A stretch of 60,084 bases of DNA, taken from positions 1-60,084 of the forward strand of contig JANYBM010000137.1 of NCBI GenBank assembly GCA_025361125.1, given 5' to 3'. Numbering within the stretch: the first letter of the stretch is position 1; every line of letters starts with the position of its first letter. The position numbers were made by a program, and so were the translations under genes. Shown piece after piece: positions 8,689 through 18,366 of the stretch. The notes below the pieces were generated by a model, which did no database searches, was not told where the DNA came from, and saw only the letters and a program-made list of their open reading frames with translations. The DNA is from Holophagaceae bacterium (GTDB lineage Bacteria; Acidobacteriota; Holophagae; Holophagales; Holophagaceae).

Positions 8689-9510
8689 TCAGGCTTCGAA
8701 ATAGGAATACAGGCCTTGGGCTATGTTGCATCGCTCGGCTTCGATGCTCGGCGAGGGCGGCCAGCTTACTCCCGTGGTCTTGTTGATATCCAACAGGATC
8801 GCCTCACCGTTGTGGAGCACGTAATCGAACTTGCCATAGTGGAAGTTCAACTTCTCGCGCAGCTCGACGATGTCGGGATGTGGCGTCACCGATTCGCTGA
8901 AAACATGGGTCTCGGATTTGACGATGGGATGGTTCGCACCCTCCCTGGAGCAACTGTCCCGGTCCCCAAGGAACTGGTAAGTTCGCACATGAAAGAGGCC
9001 GCCCTCCATTTCGGGGAGGAAGCGCTGGACCACCAGATCGGGCATGTCGAAGACTACGTCCGGAACTTTCTGAATCTGGCTGAAAATCTTATAGTCGAGC
9101 GGTGAGCGGAACAAAGGTTGCAGCCCCTTTCCATCCACTCGGGGCAGACCCCGTATGGCTTCGGGATGGCCTGCGTAATTGCGTTCTGTTTTAACGATGA
9201 CGGGCCCCCGCCAAGCGTCCCCACGCCTCACCAAATGGGTGCTGAACGTCGACTTGCGAATGTCGCGGACCTTGCCGTTCAGCACAATCGGGTAGCGGTT
9301 GGCAAAGGCCAGATAGTTCTCCGGTACCACCGAGAGATCCAGGTGCACGATGGCCAAGTCCGCAGGGGTGAATTCCTGGATGCCGAATACCGGGAACACC
9401 TCATGTCCGTCCTGTTTCCAATAGCTGGCCAGCGCATTGATCCGGTAACCCGAAAGATCCCGATTCCGGTCGGTTTCGTGAAACAGGATTGCGATCCGCC
9501 GTGCTTTCAA
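8689..9510 (-). CDS. ATP-grasp-like protein of unknown function
   Basis: A 273-residue protein beginning at a TTG (9510) with a GGGATAGGGA ribosome site, 12 bp after murA on the same strand. The N-terminal third (RIAILFHET to VVPENYLAF) resembles a pre-ATP-grasp fold. Then come PVIVKTERNYAGHPE (nucleotide-binding lysine and glycine-rich turn), DLVVQRFLPE, and a C-terminal FDYVLHNGEAILLDINKTTG, matching the D-x-N metal-binding end of ATP-grasp ligases. It should therefore couple ATP to formation of an amide, peptide or thioester bond. The substrate is unknown. The murA neighbour hints at an envelope role, but co-location alone is weak evidence. Confidence 0.75.
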   Translation of the reverse strand: MKARRIAILFHETDRNRDLSGYRINALASYWKQDGHEVFPVFGIQEFTPADLAIVHLDLSVVPENYLAFANRYPIVLNGKVRDIRKSTFSTHLVRRGDAWRGPVIVKTERNYAGHPEAIRGLPRVDGKGLQPLFRSPLDYKIFSQIQKVPDVVFDMPDLVVQRFLPEMEGGLFHVRTYQFLGDRDSCSREGANHPIVKSETHVFSESVTPHPDIVELREKLNFHYGKFDYVLHNGEAILLDINKTTGVSWPPSPSIEAERCNIAQGLYSYFEA

Positions 9511-9522
9511 TCCCTATCCCTT

Positions 9523-10833
9523 CTAAACATTCCCGCCTCCCACCCGCTTGATGTGGGCGCCTACGTCCTGGAGTTTTTTTTCTAATCCGGCGTAGCCACG
9601 ATCCAGGTGATAGATACGATCCACGGTGGTTTCGCCTTCGGCCACCAGGCCTGCGAGCACCAGGGTTGCCGAAGCGCGCAGGTCCGTGGCCATCACGGTA
9701 CAGCCGGTGAGCTTGGCGGGACCCGCGACAATGGCGGTGCTGCCATCAATTCGGAGATTGGCGCCAAGCCGTTCCAGTTCCATGGCGTGCTGAAAGCGGT
9801 TTTCGAAGATGGTTTCCTTGATGACGCTGATGCCATGGGCTTGGGTCATGACGGCCATGACCTGGGCTTGCAGATCCGTAGGAAAAGCCGGGAAAGGGGC
9901 GGTGGTGATGTCCCTTGCGCGGAGTTTTTGCGTGGGTTCCCGCTGGATGCGCAGCTGCTTGCCTTCGGGTCCCTCACGCTCGGTGATGATGCATCCCATC
10001 CGCTCCAGCAGATCAATGAGTGCTCGTAAATCATCGGGTCGCACGCGCTCCAGCACCACGTCGCCACCCGCGATGGCCACGGCGCACAGGTGCGTGCCCG
10101 CCTCGATCCGATCGGGTATCGTGGCGTGCGCAGTGCCATGGAGGGCAGCCACGCCTTGAATGGTGAGGGTAGCGGTTCCCATGCCCTGGATGCGCGCACC
10201 CATCTGGTTGAGCAGTTCCGCGAGATCGCCGATCTCAGGCTCCATGGCAACGTTGCGCAGGATCGAAGTGCCTTCGGCCAGGGTCGCCGCAAGCAAGGTG
10301 TTTTCCGTGGCGCCAACGCTCACTTTCTCAAAGGTATGATCGATGGCCTGGAGTTTCCCGCCCGGGACCTTGGCTTCCACATAACCTTGCACGATCTCGA
10401 TCTGGGCACCCATGCGGGTAAGCGCTTCGAGATGCAAATTGATGGGCCGGGCACCGATGGCGCAACCACCAGGCAAGGAAACCGTGGCGTGGCCATAACG
10501 GGCCAGCAGCGGCCCCAGCACCAGGATGCTGGCGCGCATGGTCTTCACCAACTCGTAAGGAGCCTTCATTTCACCAGCTTCAAGACCCGCGGCGCGGATC
10601 ACCGCCGTGTATTGAAGACCATCCTCGTCGGTGGAACGCTCCACGGAGCAACCCAGGGCCTCCAGCACTTTCAGCATAGTCCGGATATCCGACACCGCTG
10701 GAAGATGCGAAAGGGTCACGGGCTCAGGGGTGAGCAGGGCCGCAGCGATGCACGGAAGCGCGGCGTTTTTGGCGCCGGACACGGGAATGCGGCCTTTGAG
10801 TGAGCTTCCTCCAATGATGACCAGACGATCCAC
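9523..10833 (-). CDS. murA: UDP-N-acetylglucosamine 1-carboxyvinyltransferase
   Basis: Transfers enolpyruvate from PEP to UDP-GlcNAc, the first committed step of peptidoglycan synthesis in the cytoplasm. The 436 residues cover the full inside-out alpha/beta barrel. Lys22-Asn23 (SGAKNAALP), Cys124 in PGGCAIGARP (the fosfomycin-target cysteine), and a DLRASATLVLAGL segment near the C-terminus are all present. The start is GTG with GGGAG about 8 bp upstream. It heads a two-gene unit with the ATP-grasp-like gene. Confidence 0.97.
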   Translation of the reverse strand: MDRLVIIGGSSLKGRIPVSGAKNAALPCIAAALLTPEPVTLSHLPAVSDIRTMLKVLEALGCSVERSTDEDGLQYTAVIRAAGLEAGEMKAPYELVKTMRASILVLGPLLARYGHATVSLPGGCAIGARPINLHLEALTRMGAQIEIVQGYVEAKVPGGKLQAIDHTFEKVSVGATENTLLAATLAEGTSILRNVAMEPEIGDLAELLNQMGARIQGMGTATLTIQGVAALHGTAHATIPDRIEAGTHLCAVAIAGGDVVLERVRPDDLRALIDLLERMGCIITEREGPEGKQLRIQREPTQKLRARDITTAPFPAFPTDLQAQVMAVMTQAHGISVIKETIFENRFQHAMELERLGANLRIDGSTAIVAGPAKLTGCTVMATDLRASATLVLAGLVAEGETTVDRIYHLDRGYAGLEKKLQDVGAHIKRVGGGNV

Positions 10834-10918
10834 GCGAGACTCCCTGAATTGAACAGCAATCGAAAGAATAACGGGAAACCGGCGATAGACTGCTGTAACC
10901 CCACACGGAGACGCTTAA

Positions 10919-12799
10919 ATGAATCGTTTGCTGCTAGGCCTATCATCTGCCATCGCCTTGGTCGCTCAAAGTCCGAATGTTTCCAATGCTCCGATCACCA
11001 TCGCCCTCGATGCCACCGATGCGCCCCGCCACATACTCCACGCCAAGCTCAGCATTGCCGTGAAACCTGGTGCCCTGACACTGCTCTATCCCCAGTGGAT
11101 CCCTGGCGAACATGGCCCCACGGGTCCGGTCACGGATCTCGTGAACTTGCGCTTCGTGGCCAACGGCAAGGCTCTGGCCTGGCGGCGGGATCTGGTGAAC
11201 ATGTACGCCATTCAGCTCGATGTGCCTCAAGGTGCCAGCGCCGTGGAAGCCAGCCTGGATTTTCTTTCACCCACCGGCGCGAGCGGCTTTTCAGCCGGCG
11301 CTTCAGTGACTGAAAAGCTGGCAGTGCTGAGCTGGAACCAGGTGTTGCTCTATCCCAAAGGCACTCAAAGCGATTCCATCACTTTCATCGCGAGTCTCAA
11401 ACTGCCGGCTGGCTGGGGCTTTGGTACCGCGTTGGAAGCAACCAGTGATGCGAATGAAGCTGGCGGAATAGTAACCTTCAAACCGGTTAGCCTCACCACC
11501 CTGGTGGATTCACCGATTTTGGCAGGGGCGCATTTCCGCAGGGTGGAACTCGGGTCGAGCATGGGCCGAGCCCACTATCTGGACCTTGCCTCCGATAGCG
11601 CGGAAGCTCTGGCCATGACGCCCGAGACCACCCAGCACTACAAGAACCTGGTGGCGGAAAGCGGCGCGTTGTTTGGCGCGCGGCATTATGGCCACTATGA
11701 TTTTCTGTACACGCTGAGCGATAACGTGGCGCATTTCGGGTTGGAGCATCACGAAAGCAGCGACGACCGCACCAGTGAACGATCCCTCATTGATCCGCAG
11801 TTGCTGAAAGCGACCTCGGGGTTGTTGCCCCATGAGATGGTTCATAGCTGGAACGGCAAGTATCGTCGGCCGGCTGGCCTCGCCACCGGCAACTTTGATG
11901 CGCCCATGAAGGGTGATCTGCTGTGGGTCTACGAAGGGCTCACTGAATATCTGGGTTCGATCCTGACGGCCCGGAGCGGCCTCTGGACCGCGCAGGATTA
12001 CCGCGATGATTTGGCCATCCTGGCCGCGACGCTGGACACTGCACCGGGTCGCACATGGAGACCTATGCAAGACACCTGCGATGAAGCGCAACTGCTCTAT
12101 GGCGCATCCGAAGCCGGTGCCTCCCAGCGGCGCGGCGTGGACTACTACCCCGAAGGCCAGCTCATCTGGCTGGAGGTGGACACCACCATTCGCGAGCTCA
12201 CCAAGCAGCAAAAATCGTTGGATGATTTCTGCCATGTTTTTCACGGCGCACCCAGTGGTGCGCCTGCTGTCAGCCCCTACACCTTTGAGGACGTGGTCGC
12301 GGCGCTGAATCAGGTGGCGCCCCACGATTGGGCGGCCTTCTTGCGCGGCCGTTTGGACAGTCTCGCTGCCCATGCGCCCATGGGTGGCATTGAACGGAGC
12401 GGCTGGAAACTCATTTATGGTGATGAACCCACTGACTATTGGAAGGCCAAGGAACAATCCAACAAGAACCTGGATGTGAGCCATTCCCTCGGCCTTTTTC
12501 TGAGCACTGAAGGAACCGTAACGGATGTGCTTCCGGCCTCACCTGCCGCGAAATCCGGTCTTATCCCCGGTATGAAACTGATGGCGGTGAACGGCCGGAA
12601 ATGGTCCAGCGATGGCCTTCACCAGGCCTTGAAGGATTCCAAAACATCAGTGGCACCGATGGAGTTCATCACCGAGAACGGCTCTTTCGTGAAAGTGTTC
12701 AAAGTGGATTACCACAATGGTGAGCGGTATCCCCGGCTCACCCGCCTCGAAGGAACTCCGGACCTGCTGACAGCGATCCTGGCGGCAAAGAGTCGCTGA
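10919..12799 (+). CDS. M61-family metallopeptidase with PDZ domain
   Basis: A 626-residue exported or lipid-facing protein with an N-terminal signal (MNRLLLGLSSAIALVAQS). The order is a beta-rich N-terminal domain, then a thermolysin-like catalytic domain with HEMVH (His305, Glu306, His309) and the downstream zinc ligand Glu339 in YEGLTEYLG, then a C-terminal PDZ domain (about 520-600: ASPAAKSGLIPGMKLMAVNGRKW). M61 enzymes (glycyl aminopeptidase type) trim peptides from the N-terminus. CGGAGA precedes the ATG. It is convergent with uvrA, 20 bp away. Confidence 0.92.
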   Translation: MNRLLLGLSSAIALVAQSPNVSNAPITIALDATDAPRHILHAKLSIAVKPGALTLLYPQWIPGEHGPTGPVTDLVNLRFVANGKALAWRRDLVNMYAIQLDVPQGASAVEASLDFLSPTGASGFSAGASVTEKLAVLSWNQVLLYPKGTQSDSITFIASLKLPAGWGFGTALEATSDANEAGGIVTFKPVSLTTLVDSPILAGAHFRRVELGSSMGRAHYLDLASDSAEALAMTPETTQHYKNLVAESGALFGARHYGHYDFLYTLSDNVAHFGLEHHESSDDRTSERSLIDPQLLKATSGLLPHEMVHSWNGKYRRPAGLATGNFDAPMKGDLLWVYEGLTEYLGSILTARSGLWTAQDYRDDLAILAATLDTAPGRTWRPMQDTCDEAQLLYGASEAGASQRRGVDYYPEGQLIWLEVDTTIRELTKQQKSLDDFCHVFHGAPSGAPAVSPYTFEDVVAALNQVAPHDWAAFLRGRLDSLAAHAPMGGIERSGWKLIYGDEPTDYWKAKEQSNKNLDVSHSLGLFLSTEGTVTDVLPASPAAKSGLIPGMKLMAVNGRKWSSDGLHQALKDSKTSVAPMEFITENGSFVKVFKVDYHNGERYPRLTRLEGTPDLLTAILAAKSR

Positions 12800-12819
12800 G
12801 CCACTGAACCAAAGTCGCT

Positions 12820-15651
12820 TTATTTCAAATACGGTTTCAAATAGTGTCCCGTCACGCTTGCTTTGCTTTTCACAATCTGTTCGGGCGTGCCGGAAGCAAT
12901 AATCCGACCGCCTTCGGCGCCGCCCTCCGGGCCCAGGTCTATGACCCAATCGGCCGTTTTGATGACATCGAGATTGTGCTCGATGATGATCAGCGTGTTG
13001 CCGGTATCGGTCAGTCGGTTAAGGACTTCCAGCAGCTTCTGGATGTCCTTCAGGTGCAGGCCCGTGGTGGGCTCGTCCAGGATGTAAAGGGTGCGGCCGG
13101 TGGCGCGCTTGCTGAGTTCCTTGGCGAGCTTCACGCGCTGGGCTTCGCCACCGCTTAGGGTCGTGGCGCTTTGGCCTAGGCGAATGTAGCCCAGGCCCAC
13201 ATCCAGGAGCGTCTGTAATTTGTTGGCAAGCACGGGGATGGGCGCGAAAATCCCGAAGGCTTCTTCCACGGTCATGGCCAGCACATCGGAAATGCTTTTG
13301 CCTTTGTAGTGGACCTCCAAGGTCTCACGGTTGTAACGCTTGCCCTTGCACTGTTCGCAGGTGACGTAGATATCGGGAAGAAAGTGCATCTCGATCTTGA
13401 TGAGGCCGTCGCCTTCGCATTTTTCGCAGCGACCGCCCTTCACATTGAAGCTGTAGCGGCCAGGCATGTAGCCCCGCGCCTTGCTTTCCGGCAACTGCGC
13501 GAAAAGCTCGCGCAGCGGAGTGAAGAGGCCCGTGTAAGTGGCCGGGTTGGAGCGTGGCGTGCGGCCGATGGGAGCCTGATCAATCGCGATGACCTTGTCG
13601 ATCTGTTCAAGTCCGGTGATTTTCTTGTGTTTACCCACCACGTGAACGCCCTGGTGCAGCTTGTTGGCGAGTGCCTTATACAGGATCTCGTTTACCAGGG
13701 TGCTCTTGCCGCTGCCACTCACGCCGGTAATGCAGGTGAACAGGCCTATGGGGAAGCGGGCATCCACCTGCTTCAAATTATTCTCTTCGGCACCCAGCAA
13801 TTCGATGTGGTCGCGCTCGGGCTTGCGCCGCTTGCGGGGCACAGGTATGGAATCCTTGCCCGACAGGAAATGGCCCGTGATGGAGGTTTCGCTTTTCGCA
13901 ATGTCTTCGGGTGTGCCCTGGGCCACCACGTATCCGCCGTGCTCGCCCGCACCGGGGCCCATGTCCACCACATAATCGGCGCTCAGGATCGTTTCCAGAT
14001 CGTGCTCCACCACCAACACCGAATTGCCGAGATCGCGCATTTCTTGAAGCGTCTTCAGCAGCTTTTGATTGTCCCGCTGGTGCAACCCGATGCTCGGTTC
14101 ATCGAGCACATACATGACGCCCTGGAGTTTGGAGCCGATCTGTGTGGCCAGGCGGATGCGCTGGCCCTCGCCGCCGGAAAGCGTCGCCGCGCCACGGTCC
14201 AACGTCAGGTAACCCAGGCCCACGTCATCCAGGAAGCCCAGCCGTTCCCGGATCTCCTTCAATACTTTTTCGGCGATGATCGCATCCTTGCCTTCCAGTC
14301 CCATGTCCGAAAACCAGACGCGGGCATCCCGAACGCTTTGCTGCACGATCTCGGCGATGTTCCGCCCCGCCACGAAGACCGACAGCACTTCTGGTTTCAG
14401 GCGCTGCCCGCGGCATTTTTCACAAGGAGTGATCCGCATGGATTGTTCCATTTCCTCACGGATGTCCTCACTGCTGGTCTCGCGGTACCGGCGCGCCAGA
14501 TTGCCAATGACGCCCTCGAAGTGGTGCATGAATTCGTAGCGGTTCTTGCCCTTTTCGTAGATGAATTTCATCTGTTTGCTCATGCCGTGCAGGATGATGT
14601 CGCGCACCTGTTCCGGCAGTTTCTTCCAGGGCGTGTCCAGGCTGAACTTGAGCGCCCGGGCCAGTTGCTCCATGAACTGCGCCCGCCACCCGTCTTCGGA
14701 AACGCTCTTCCATCCGCTGGCCTGGATGGTGCCCTCGTTGATGCTGAGGCTTGTATTGGGAACAATCAATTCCTCGGCAAACTGCCGCTTGAAGCCCAAG
14801 CCATCGCAGGTGTCGCAGGCACCGTAGGGTGAATTGAAAGAGAAGCTCCGCGGTTCCATCTCTGGCAAGCCCAGCCCGAAGCGGGCGCACTTCGCGTTGT
14901 TGCAGGCGAGCTTCGAAGAGAACAACACTTCGCGGCCATCGAAGTCCACCAGGGCGGAACCTTCGGAGAGATTGCAGGCGATTTCCAGGCTGTCTGCCAG
15001 GCGCGTACTGGTGCCTTCGGCCACTTTCACCCGGTCAATGACCACCTCGATGGTGTGCTTCTTCTGCTTGTCGAGATCGGGGATGCCTTCGGTGAGGTCC
15101 AGCATCTTGTCATTGACGCGGGCCCGGATGTAACCGCGTTTCACCAAGTCCTGAAGCATCTTCTTGAATTCGCCTTTGCGGCCCCGCACCACTGGCGCGA
15201 GGATTTGCAGCTTGGTGCCCTCGGGCTGCGCCAGGATCTGATCCGCCATTTCCTGGATGGTTTGCGACGCGATGGGCTGGCCGCAAGCCAGGCACTGGGG
15301 TTTGCCCGCCCGGGCGAACAGCAGGCGCAGGTAGTCGTAGATTTCCGTGACCGTGGCCACGGTGGATCGCGGGTTCTTCGAAGTGGTTTTCTGCTCGATG
15401 GAGATGGCGGGGCTCAGTCCTTCGATGGAATCCACATCGGGCTTTTCCATCTGGTCCAGGAACTGCCGCGCATAGGCCGACAAGGACTCCACGTAGCGCC
15501 GCTGGCCTTCGGCGTAGAGCGTATCGAAGGCGAGGCTGGATTTGCCGCTGCCGCTGAGACCCGTTATGACCACCAGCTTGTTGCGCGGCAGCGTCAAGTC
15601 GAAGTTCTTCAAGTTGTGCTCGCGGGCACCTTTGATATGAATCGCGTCCAT
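12820..15651 (-). CDS. uvrA: Excinuclease ABC subunit A
   Basis: DNA-damage sensor of nucleotide excision repair, a dimeric ABC-type ATPase that loads UvrB on lesions. The 943-residue length is standard. It has two Walker A loops ([10 protein letters not shown] near the N-terminus, [10 protein letters not shown] at about 640), two ABC signatures ([16 protein letters not shown]), CxxC zinc-finger pairs ([20 protein letters not shown] with CEQCKG), and DEPSIGLH and DEPTTGLH Walker B boxes. A 507-codon frame on the other strand is a shadow of this gene's codon bias. Confidence 0.98.
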   Translation of the reverse strand: MDAIHIKGAREHNLKNFDLTLPRNKLVVITGLSGSGKSSLAFDTLYAEGQRRYVESLSAYARQFLDQMEKPDVDSIEGLSPAISIEQKTTSKNPRSTVATVTEIYDYLRLLFARAGKPQCLACGQPIASQTIQEMADQILAQPEGTKLQILAPVVRGRKGEFKKMLQDLVKRGYIRARVNDKMLDLTEGIPDLDKQKKHTIEVVIDRVKVAEGTSTRLADSLEIACNLSEGSALVDFDGREVLFSSKLACNNAKCARFGLGLPEMEPRSFSFNSPYGACDTCDGLGFKRQFAEELIVPNTSLSINEGTIQASGWKSVSEDGWRAQFMEQLARALKFSLDTPWKKLPEQVRDIILHGMSKQMKFIYEKGKNRYEFMHHFEGVIGNLARRYRETSSEDIREEMEQSMRITPCEKCRGQRLKPEVLSVFVAGRNIAEIVQQSVRDARVWFSDMGLEGKDAIIAEKVLKEIRERLGFLDDVGLGYLTLDRGAATLSGGEGQRIRLATQIGSKLQGVMYVLDEPSIGLHQRDNQKLLKTLQEMRDLGNSVLVVEHDLETILSADYVVDMGPGAGEHGGYVVAQGTPEDIAKSETSITGHFLSGKDSIPVPRKRRKPERDHIELLGAEENNLKQVDARFPIGLFTCITGVSGSGKSTLVNEILYKALANKLHQGVHVVGKHKKITGLEQIDKVIAIDQAPIGRTPRSNPATYTGLFTPLRELFAQLPESKARGYMPGRYSFNVKGGRCEKCEGDGLIKIEMHFLPDIYVTCEQCKGKRYNRETLEVHYKGKSISDVLAMTVEEAFGIFAPIPVLANKLQTLLDVGLGYIRLGQSATTLSGGEAQRVKLAKELSKRATGRTLYILDEPTTGLHLKDIQKLLEVLNRLTDTGNTLIIIEHNLDVIKTADWVIDLGPEGGAEGGRIIASGTPEQIVKSKASVTGHYLKPYLK

Positions 15652-15738
15652 GGTTCCTTCGGTTGCTTATTGAAGTCTAAGATACGGGTGTTTCCCTTTT
15701 TGATCTTAGATGGATCCAATCGGCCCTAGAATTTCCTT

Positions 15739-16620
15739 ATGCATGGTGTCGAGTTCTCAGTTCTGCTGCATCGCGCCCTTGAGGCCCGGGTGCGTGAGTT
15801 GCAGGAAGCCGCCGCGAGCGAAGGCGGGTTCAGCGACCCCCAGGTCGTCCACCGCGCGCGCGTGGCCTGCCGCCGCCTTAGGACAGTGATGGGGCTGTTG
15901 GAGGAGGCGGCTTATCCCCATCTCAAAAGCCACATCAAAGCCCTGCATGATTTCACCAAAGACCTGGGGGTGGTGCGGGATCTGGATGTCCAGATTGCGG
16001 CCTTGGCACAGCTCCACGCCGATGCCTCCCAGCCGCTTCACCAGGCTGTCCTTGAACACGTGCTGGAAATCGTGACCAGACGTCGCCAAAGGCGGCTTGA
16101 GGCCTTGAATCCCAAGCCTCCTGGTTTCACCAAGCTCCTGAAAGTAAAATACCTGCCCAATCCATTTGAGGGTCCATCAGTGGCTCTGTCTGCTTGGGGG
16201 CACCTGCACCCTTGCATCACCGAGGCGCTTACTCACGTTGCGTCCAGTCAAGGCCAGGAGGACATTAAAGGGCTCCATGAATCCAGGATCCAAGTGAAGC
16301 GCTTGCGAGACACCTTGGAGGCCCTTGCTCCAGCCTTTCCCACGGAACCTACGGGATTCCTGCTGGAACTGCGGGCCATGCAGACCGCCCTCGGCGACCA
16401 TCACGATCAAGCCGCCCTGGAAGCCCTGCTTGGGAAACATCGGGATCAGCTTGCCGAAGCAGTCAGGCCCATTCTTTCCGCAAGCCTTACCGAAGTGCTG
16501 GACGCGGTGATACAGGCTCGGCACCAAGCCTTCGAGAGGTTTTGCGCCCTCGATGGTCCCTGGGACGCGGCCGAATTTTCCGCCCGGATCCAGGCCTTGC
16601 TGGGGGTCAACGCCGCATGA
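15739..16620 (+). CDS. CHAD-domain protein
   Basis: A 293-residue helical protein with the CHAD signature: VHRARVACRRLRTVMGLLEEA, then KDLGVVRDLDVQ, and in the second half HESRIQVKRLRDTLEAL and LGDHHDQAALEAL. CHAD domains bind polyphosphate through rows of basic residues, and conserved His, Arg and Lys residues of both four-helix halves are visible here. There is no CYTH partner domain. Its stop codon overlaps the start of the following histidine kinase (ATGA), so the two are translationally coupled. That suggests a link between polyphosphate binding and that sensor. Confidence 0.9.
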   Translation: MHGVEFSVLLHRALEARVRELQEAAASEGGFSDPQVVHRARVACRRLRTVMGLLEEAAYPHLKSHIKALHDFTKDLGVVRDLDVQIAALAQLHADASQPLHQAVLEHVLEIVTRRRQRRLEALNPKPPGFTKLLKVKYLPNPFEGPSVALSAWGHLHPCITEALTHVASSQGQEDIKGLHESRIQVKRLRDTLEALAPAFPTEPTGFLLELRAMQTALGDHHDQAALEALLGKHRDQLAEAVRPILSASLTEVLDAVIQARHQAFERFCALDGPWDAAEFSARIQALLGVNAA

Positions 16621-18218
16621 AGATCCAGCCTCTCAAATGGCTGAGAAGCCTCCACGCGAAACTTTTCCTGTTGGTGGCGTTGGTGACCAGCGTGCTCACC
16701 ATTGCTGTGGCCTACAACATCACTCGCAACAGCCGCCGGGAACTGGAATCCTATTCGAAAAACCTCACCATCGAAGCGGCCCGGACCATTGAAACCGAAA
16801 TCCTTGAGCGGGATCCAAAATTCCAGGACAAGCGCAAAGTCGAGGGAATGCTCGAGAGCATCGCGGGTGATGACCGCAGCATCTTCCAGATGGATGTGTT
16901 CCCCCGCCTTGATCGGACCGAACAAGTGGACCGCCCCATCTCCAGTGGTGTGGAAGACGAAATTCAGTGGACGCCAGAACTCGGCAAATTCATGAGTTTG
17001 AAGGGCCCCACCGCGGAACTGGTGCAGTTGAGTACGGGCAACAAGGGCTGGAAGGTGTATCTGCCCATCCAAAACCCCAAGGGGGACAAGTACCCGCCCA
17101 TTGGCCTTATCCGTGCCTATTGCAACCTGGAGCGGTGGGAAACGGTGTGGGCGAATAATCAGAGCCGCACCCTGAAAACACTCCCCTGGGTGATCCTTGG
17201 TGAATTTATCCTGCTGTGGGTGATCCTGGGCATTTTTGTGAATGACCCCTTGCGCAACATCACCGAGGCCATGGAGCGTCTGGAACAAGGCGAGGCGGCT
17301 GCCCGCGCATCCGTAGGGCACGCAGATGAATTGGGTGCCATCGCCAACCGCTTCAACCTCATGGCCAGCCAACTGGAACGGGCTTCGGGTGAGCGAGAGT
17401 CGTTCATCGAAGAAATTCGTGGTCTCAATGGGAATCTGCAGAATCGCATTGACGCGGCGCTAGCGGATTTGCAGGCGAAAAACGCGGAGCTGGAATCGTT
17501 GGTGGAACGCAACTCGCTGCTTCGAGAAGAGCTCAGTCAACAGGAGCGGTTGGCGGTGGCAGGCCAGCTGACCGCTACTTTCGCCCATGAAGTGGGCACG
17601 CCGCTGAATTTGGTCAACAGCCACCTGCAACTGCTGGAAGGCCAGGAGGACTTGACGGATAAAACCAGGGATCGCCTGGGCGTCATCCATTCGCAGATCA
17701 AGCGGGTGGGCGAGATCGTGCGGCGTCTGCTGGACATGACCCGACGACCCCAACTCAAGCAGGAACCTGTGTCCCTCAATGAGCTGGTGGATGGCCTGCA
17801 ACAGCTCTGGCAACCAACTCTCACGGCCCATGGCGTGGTTTTTGACGTGGCTTCACCGAAGCATGTTGTGGTGAACGCCGACCGCAAGCAGATGGAGCAA
17901 CTATTTATCAATCTCGTGAACAACGCGGTGGACGCCATGCCGGGAGGTGGGCAGATCCACCTGCGCGTTCATCCCGAAGGTGATGGGTGGAACGTCGAGC
18001 TTCAGGACAGTGGCCAGGGCATTCCGCCCGAGGTGCTGCCCAAAGTCTTCAAGCCGATGTTCACCACCAAGCCCGAAGGCAAGGGCACGGGCCTGGGCCT
18101 TTCCATCTGCCGTGAGATCGTGCGCACCCACGGTGGCGAGATCCGCCTGATCAGCGAAGTGGGCCAAGGCACCACCGTGATCTTCAGCCTGCCAGGCCTG
18201 GCCAGGGCTGCGGCGTAA
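16617..18218 (+). CDS. Membrane sensor histidine kinase (HAMP, HisKA, HATPase)
   Basis: A 533-residue kinase starting at the ATG of the ATGA overlap with the CHAD gene; the frame further upstream is only the CHAD gene's shadow. Order: TM1 (about 14-34), periplasmic sensor (35-190), TM2 (190-212), HAMP (about 212-265), a coiled coil, HisKA with phospho-acceptor His324 (FAHEVGTPLNLVNS), then HATPase with N box (NLVNNAVDAMPGGG), DSGQGI and GKGTGLGLS. The periplasmic part has no recognised fold. No regulator follows on the same strand; the nearest is the convergent OmpR-type gene. Confidence 0.93.
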   Translation: MKIQPLKWLRSLHAKLFLLVALVTSVLTIAVAYNITRNSRRELESYSKNLTIEAARTIETEILERDPKFQDKRKVEGMLESIAGDDRSIFQMDVFPRLDRTEQVDRPISSGVEDEIQWTPELGKFMSLKGPTAELVQLSTGNKGWKVYLPIQNPKGDKYPPIGLIRAYCNLERWETVWANNQSRTLKTLPWVILGEFILLWVILGIFVNDPLRNITEAMERLEQGEAAARASVGHADELGAIANRFNLMASQLERASGERESFIEEIRGLNGNLQNRIDAALADLQAKNAELESLVERNSLLREELSQQERLAVAGQLTATFAHEVGTPLNLVNSHLQLLEGQEDLTDKTRDRLGVIHSQIKRVGEIVRRLLDMTRRPQLKQEPVSLNELVDGLQQLWQPTLTAHGVVFDVASPKHVVVNADRKQMEQLFINLVNNAVDAMPGGGQIHLRVHPEGDGWNVELQDSGQGIPPEVLPKVFKPMFTTKPEGKGTGLGLSICREIVRTHGGEIRLISEVGQGTTVIFSLPGLARAAA

Positions 18219-18272
18219 AATGGGTGGACAAAGAGTCAAGAAGCGCTCGAATTTCTTATCGCATCCATAGGA

Positions 18273-18366
18273 CCTGTCATCTCCTGACCCGCTACGGGAC
18301 CTCACCCGGCGGGGGCCCCATTCGCGACAGGCCATTAAGGCCTGTCATCTCCTGACCCGCTACGGG
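18273..18366. repeat. Pair of 26-bp direct repeats around the 3' end of the response-regulator gene
   Basis: Identical 26-bp copies lie at 18273-18298 and 18341-18366 (each begins CCTGTCATC and ends CTACGGG), 68 bp apart. The first is intergenic. The second lies inside the last codons of the regulator gene and encodes its RSGSGDDRP tail. Each contains a small CCCG-CTA-CGGG hairpin. A short CCAT-A-A-GG-like match also precedes both copies. Confidence 0.85.

Noticed and set aside
13309-14832. 507-codon plus-strand frame opposite uvrA
   Set aside because: It is fully antisense to a clear uvrA, lacks any recognisable domain, and has the His/Ala/Leu/Gly-rich composition of a codon-bias shadow.
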